From NCBI GenBank assembly GCA_030647705.1, contig JAUSJJ010000276.1, forward strand, positions 1 through 5,453: a stretch of 5,453 nucleotides of DNA, written 5' to 3'. The stretch's first letter is position 1. Each line of letters starts with the position of its first letter. Under the pieces are notes generated by a model. That model was given only the letters and a program-made list of their open reading frames with translations. It was not told the origin of the DNA and ran no database searches. Shown one piece after another: positions 4,987 to 5,453 of the stretch. A program made the translations under genes and the position numbers. This stretch comes from Dehalococcoidia bacterium (GTDB taxonomy: Bacteria > Chloroflexota > Dehalococcoidia > JAUSJJ01).

Positions 4987-5370
4987 ATGGCAAAAGAGAT
5001 CATCGTGCCCAAGAACGTGAGAAAGGCGAGGGGTTTCGCGGACGCTATCAAGGTAGGAAAAACCATCTACGTGGCAGGCCAGGTGGCCAGGGACGAGTCC
5101 GGTACCGTGGTTGGGAAGGGCGACATCGTGGCCCAGACCGAGCAGGCGTACGAGAACCTGAAGCGGGTGCTGGCGGCGGCAGGGGCCAGCGTCACGGACA
5201 TAGTGAAGATGAATATCTTCTGCCTCGACCTGGACAGGTTCAAGAAGACAGGCGAGGTTAGACGCAGGTACTTCGGCGACCATTTCCCTGCTACCACGGC
5301 CGTACAGGTCGCCCGTTTGATGGATCCTGATTATCTGATCGAGGTCGAGGTCATCGCGGTACTGGACTAG
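4987..5370 (+). CDS. RidA/YjgF/UK114 family protein lacking the canonical arginine
   Basis: The 127-aa protein matches the normal family length of about 128. Recognisable blocks are KTIYVAGQVARDESG (25-39), DIVAQTEQAYENLKRVLAAAGAS (46-68), DIVKMNIFCLDLDRF (71-85), YFGDHFPATTAVQVARL (95-111) and YLIEVEVIAV (116-125). Family members are cytosolic homotrimers. The archetype hydrolyses reactive enamine/imine intermediates released by PLP enzymes. That activity depends on Arg105 of E. coli RidA, in the FPARS motif; here the motif reads FPATT, putting Thr103 in that place. It therefore belongs with the divergent Rid subfamilies, several of which serve unrelated catabolic pathways and lack imine deaminase activity. 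It lies 110 bp downstream of the carboxylase gene on the same strand with no clear promoter of its own, so co-transcription is likely. A role tied to the carboxylase pathway is only inference. Confidence 0.93.
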   Translation: MAKEIIVPKNVRKARGFADAIKVGKTIYVAGQVARDESGTVVGKGDIVAQTEQAYENLKRVLAAAGASVTDIVKMNIFCLDLDRFKKTGEVRRRYFGDHFPATTAVQVARLMDPDYLIEVEVIAVLD

Positions 5371-5391
5371 CTTCTTGTCTCGGAGATGCGC

Positions 5392-5409
5392 TACTGGCTT
5401 CCGCCGGTA
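5392..5409 (+). repeat. Small palindrome with TTCC loop, first copy
   Basis: TACTGGC (5392-5398) and GCCGGTA (5403-5409) pair over seven positions, one of them G-T, around TTCC. It lies 22 bp after the ridA stop. It shares the 12-mer GGCTTCCGCCGG with the next palindrome. No T-tract follows, so a terminator role is doubtful. Such short GC-rich palindromes with tetraloops are common intergenic repeats in some bacteria. Confidence 0.65.
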
Positions 5410-5435
5410 TCCAAACGAGCGCCGGGGACACTAGA

Positions 5436-5453
5436 TTCCGGCTTCCGCCGGAA
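5436..5453 (+). repeat. Small palindrome with TTCC loop, second copy at window edge
   Basis: TTCCGGC (5436-5442) and GCCGGAA (5447-5453) form a perfect 7-bp stem around TTCC, ending exactly at the last base. The stem may continue outside the window. It is the second member of the family seen at 5392-5409, 44 bp apart, and suggests the start of a repeat cluster. Confidence 0.7.

Overview
This GC-rich bacterial window holds five protein genes and two copies of a structured noncoding repeat. The genes look like ordinary chromosomal catabolic or accessory metabolism. I see no phage, plasmid, CRISPR, tRNA or rRNA sequence. The PIG-L deacetylase (GYRDSGMPGS and GGYRHPDHIAIH motifs), an orphan acyl-CoA carboxylase beta subunit, a ferredoxin-tailed dihydroorotate-dehydrogenase-like enzyme and small tetraloop palindromes between genes would fit an uncultured Chloroflexota (Dehalococcoidia-like) genome. 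That placement is recalled family resemblance, not a search, and is low to moderate confidence; Desulfobacterota or Firmicutes cannot be excluded.

Layout, left to right. (1) 1-494, minus strand: N-terminal 164 codons of a PIG-L/LmbE zinc deacetylase whose C-terminus lies outside the window. (2) 495-828: a divergent control region with a near-consensus minus-strand promoter, repeat copy A, then a plus-strand promoter. (3) 829-1662, plus: a crotonase-family enzyme. (4) 1702-2916, minus, convergent with the crotonase and separated from it by only 39 bp: an FMN-type dihydroorotate/dihydropyrimidine dehydrogenase-like protein with a C-terminal two-cluster ferredoxin domain. (5) 2917-3310: a second divergent control region with a minus-strand extended -10 promoter, repeat copy B (inverted relative to A), then a plus-strand promoter. 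(6) 3311-4876, plus: carboxyltransferase (beta) subunit of an acyl-CoA carboxylase. (7) 4987-5370, plus: a RidA-family protein, probably co-transcribed with the carboxylase gene. (8) 5371-5453: two small TTCC-loop palindromes of a different repeat family, cut off by the window edge.

Together the crotonase, carboxyltransferase and FMN/Fe-S oxidoreductase suggest CoA-thioester metabolism, but no pathway can be named from this window. Three of the enzymes lack a residue that is diagnostic in the best-studied relatives: the second crotonase glutamate, the carboxylase specificity aspartate, and the RidA arginine. Standard product names should therefore be used cautiously.

The most unusual structure is the roughly 160-bp palindrome-rich repeat present in two inverted copies (about 83% identical over the first 100 columns of my hand alignment). 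Each copy sits between two divergent promoters, and the pair brackets the convergent crotonase/dehydrogenase gene pair. Copy B also has an exact 10-bp direct repeat at its margins and imperfect terminal inverted repeats, as expected of a small non-autonomous mobile element.
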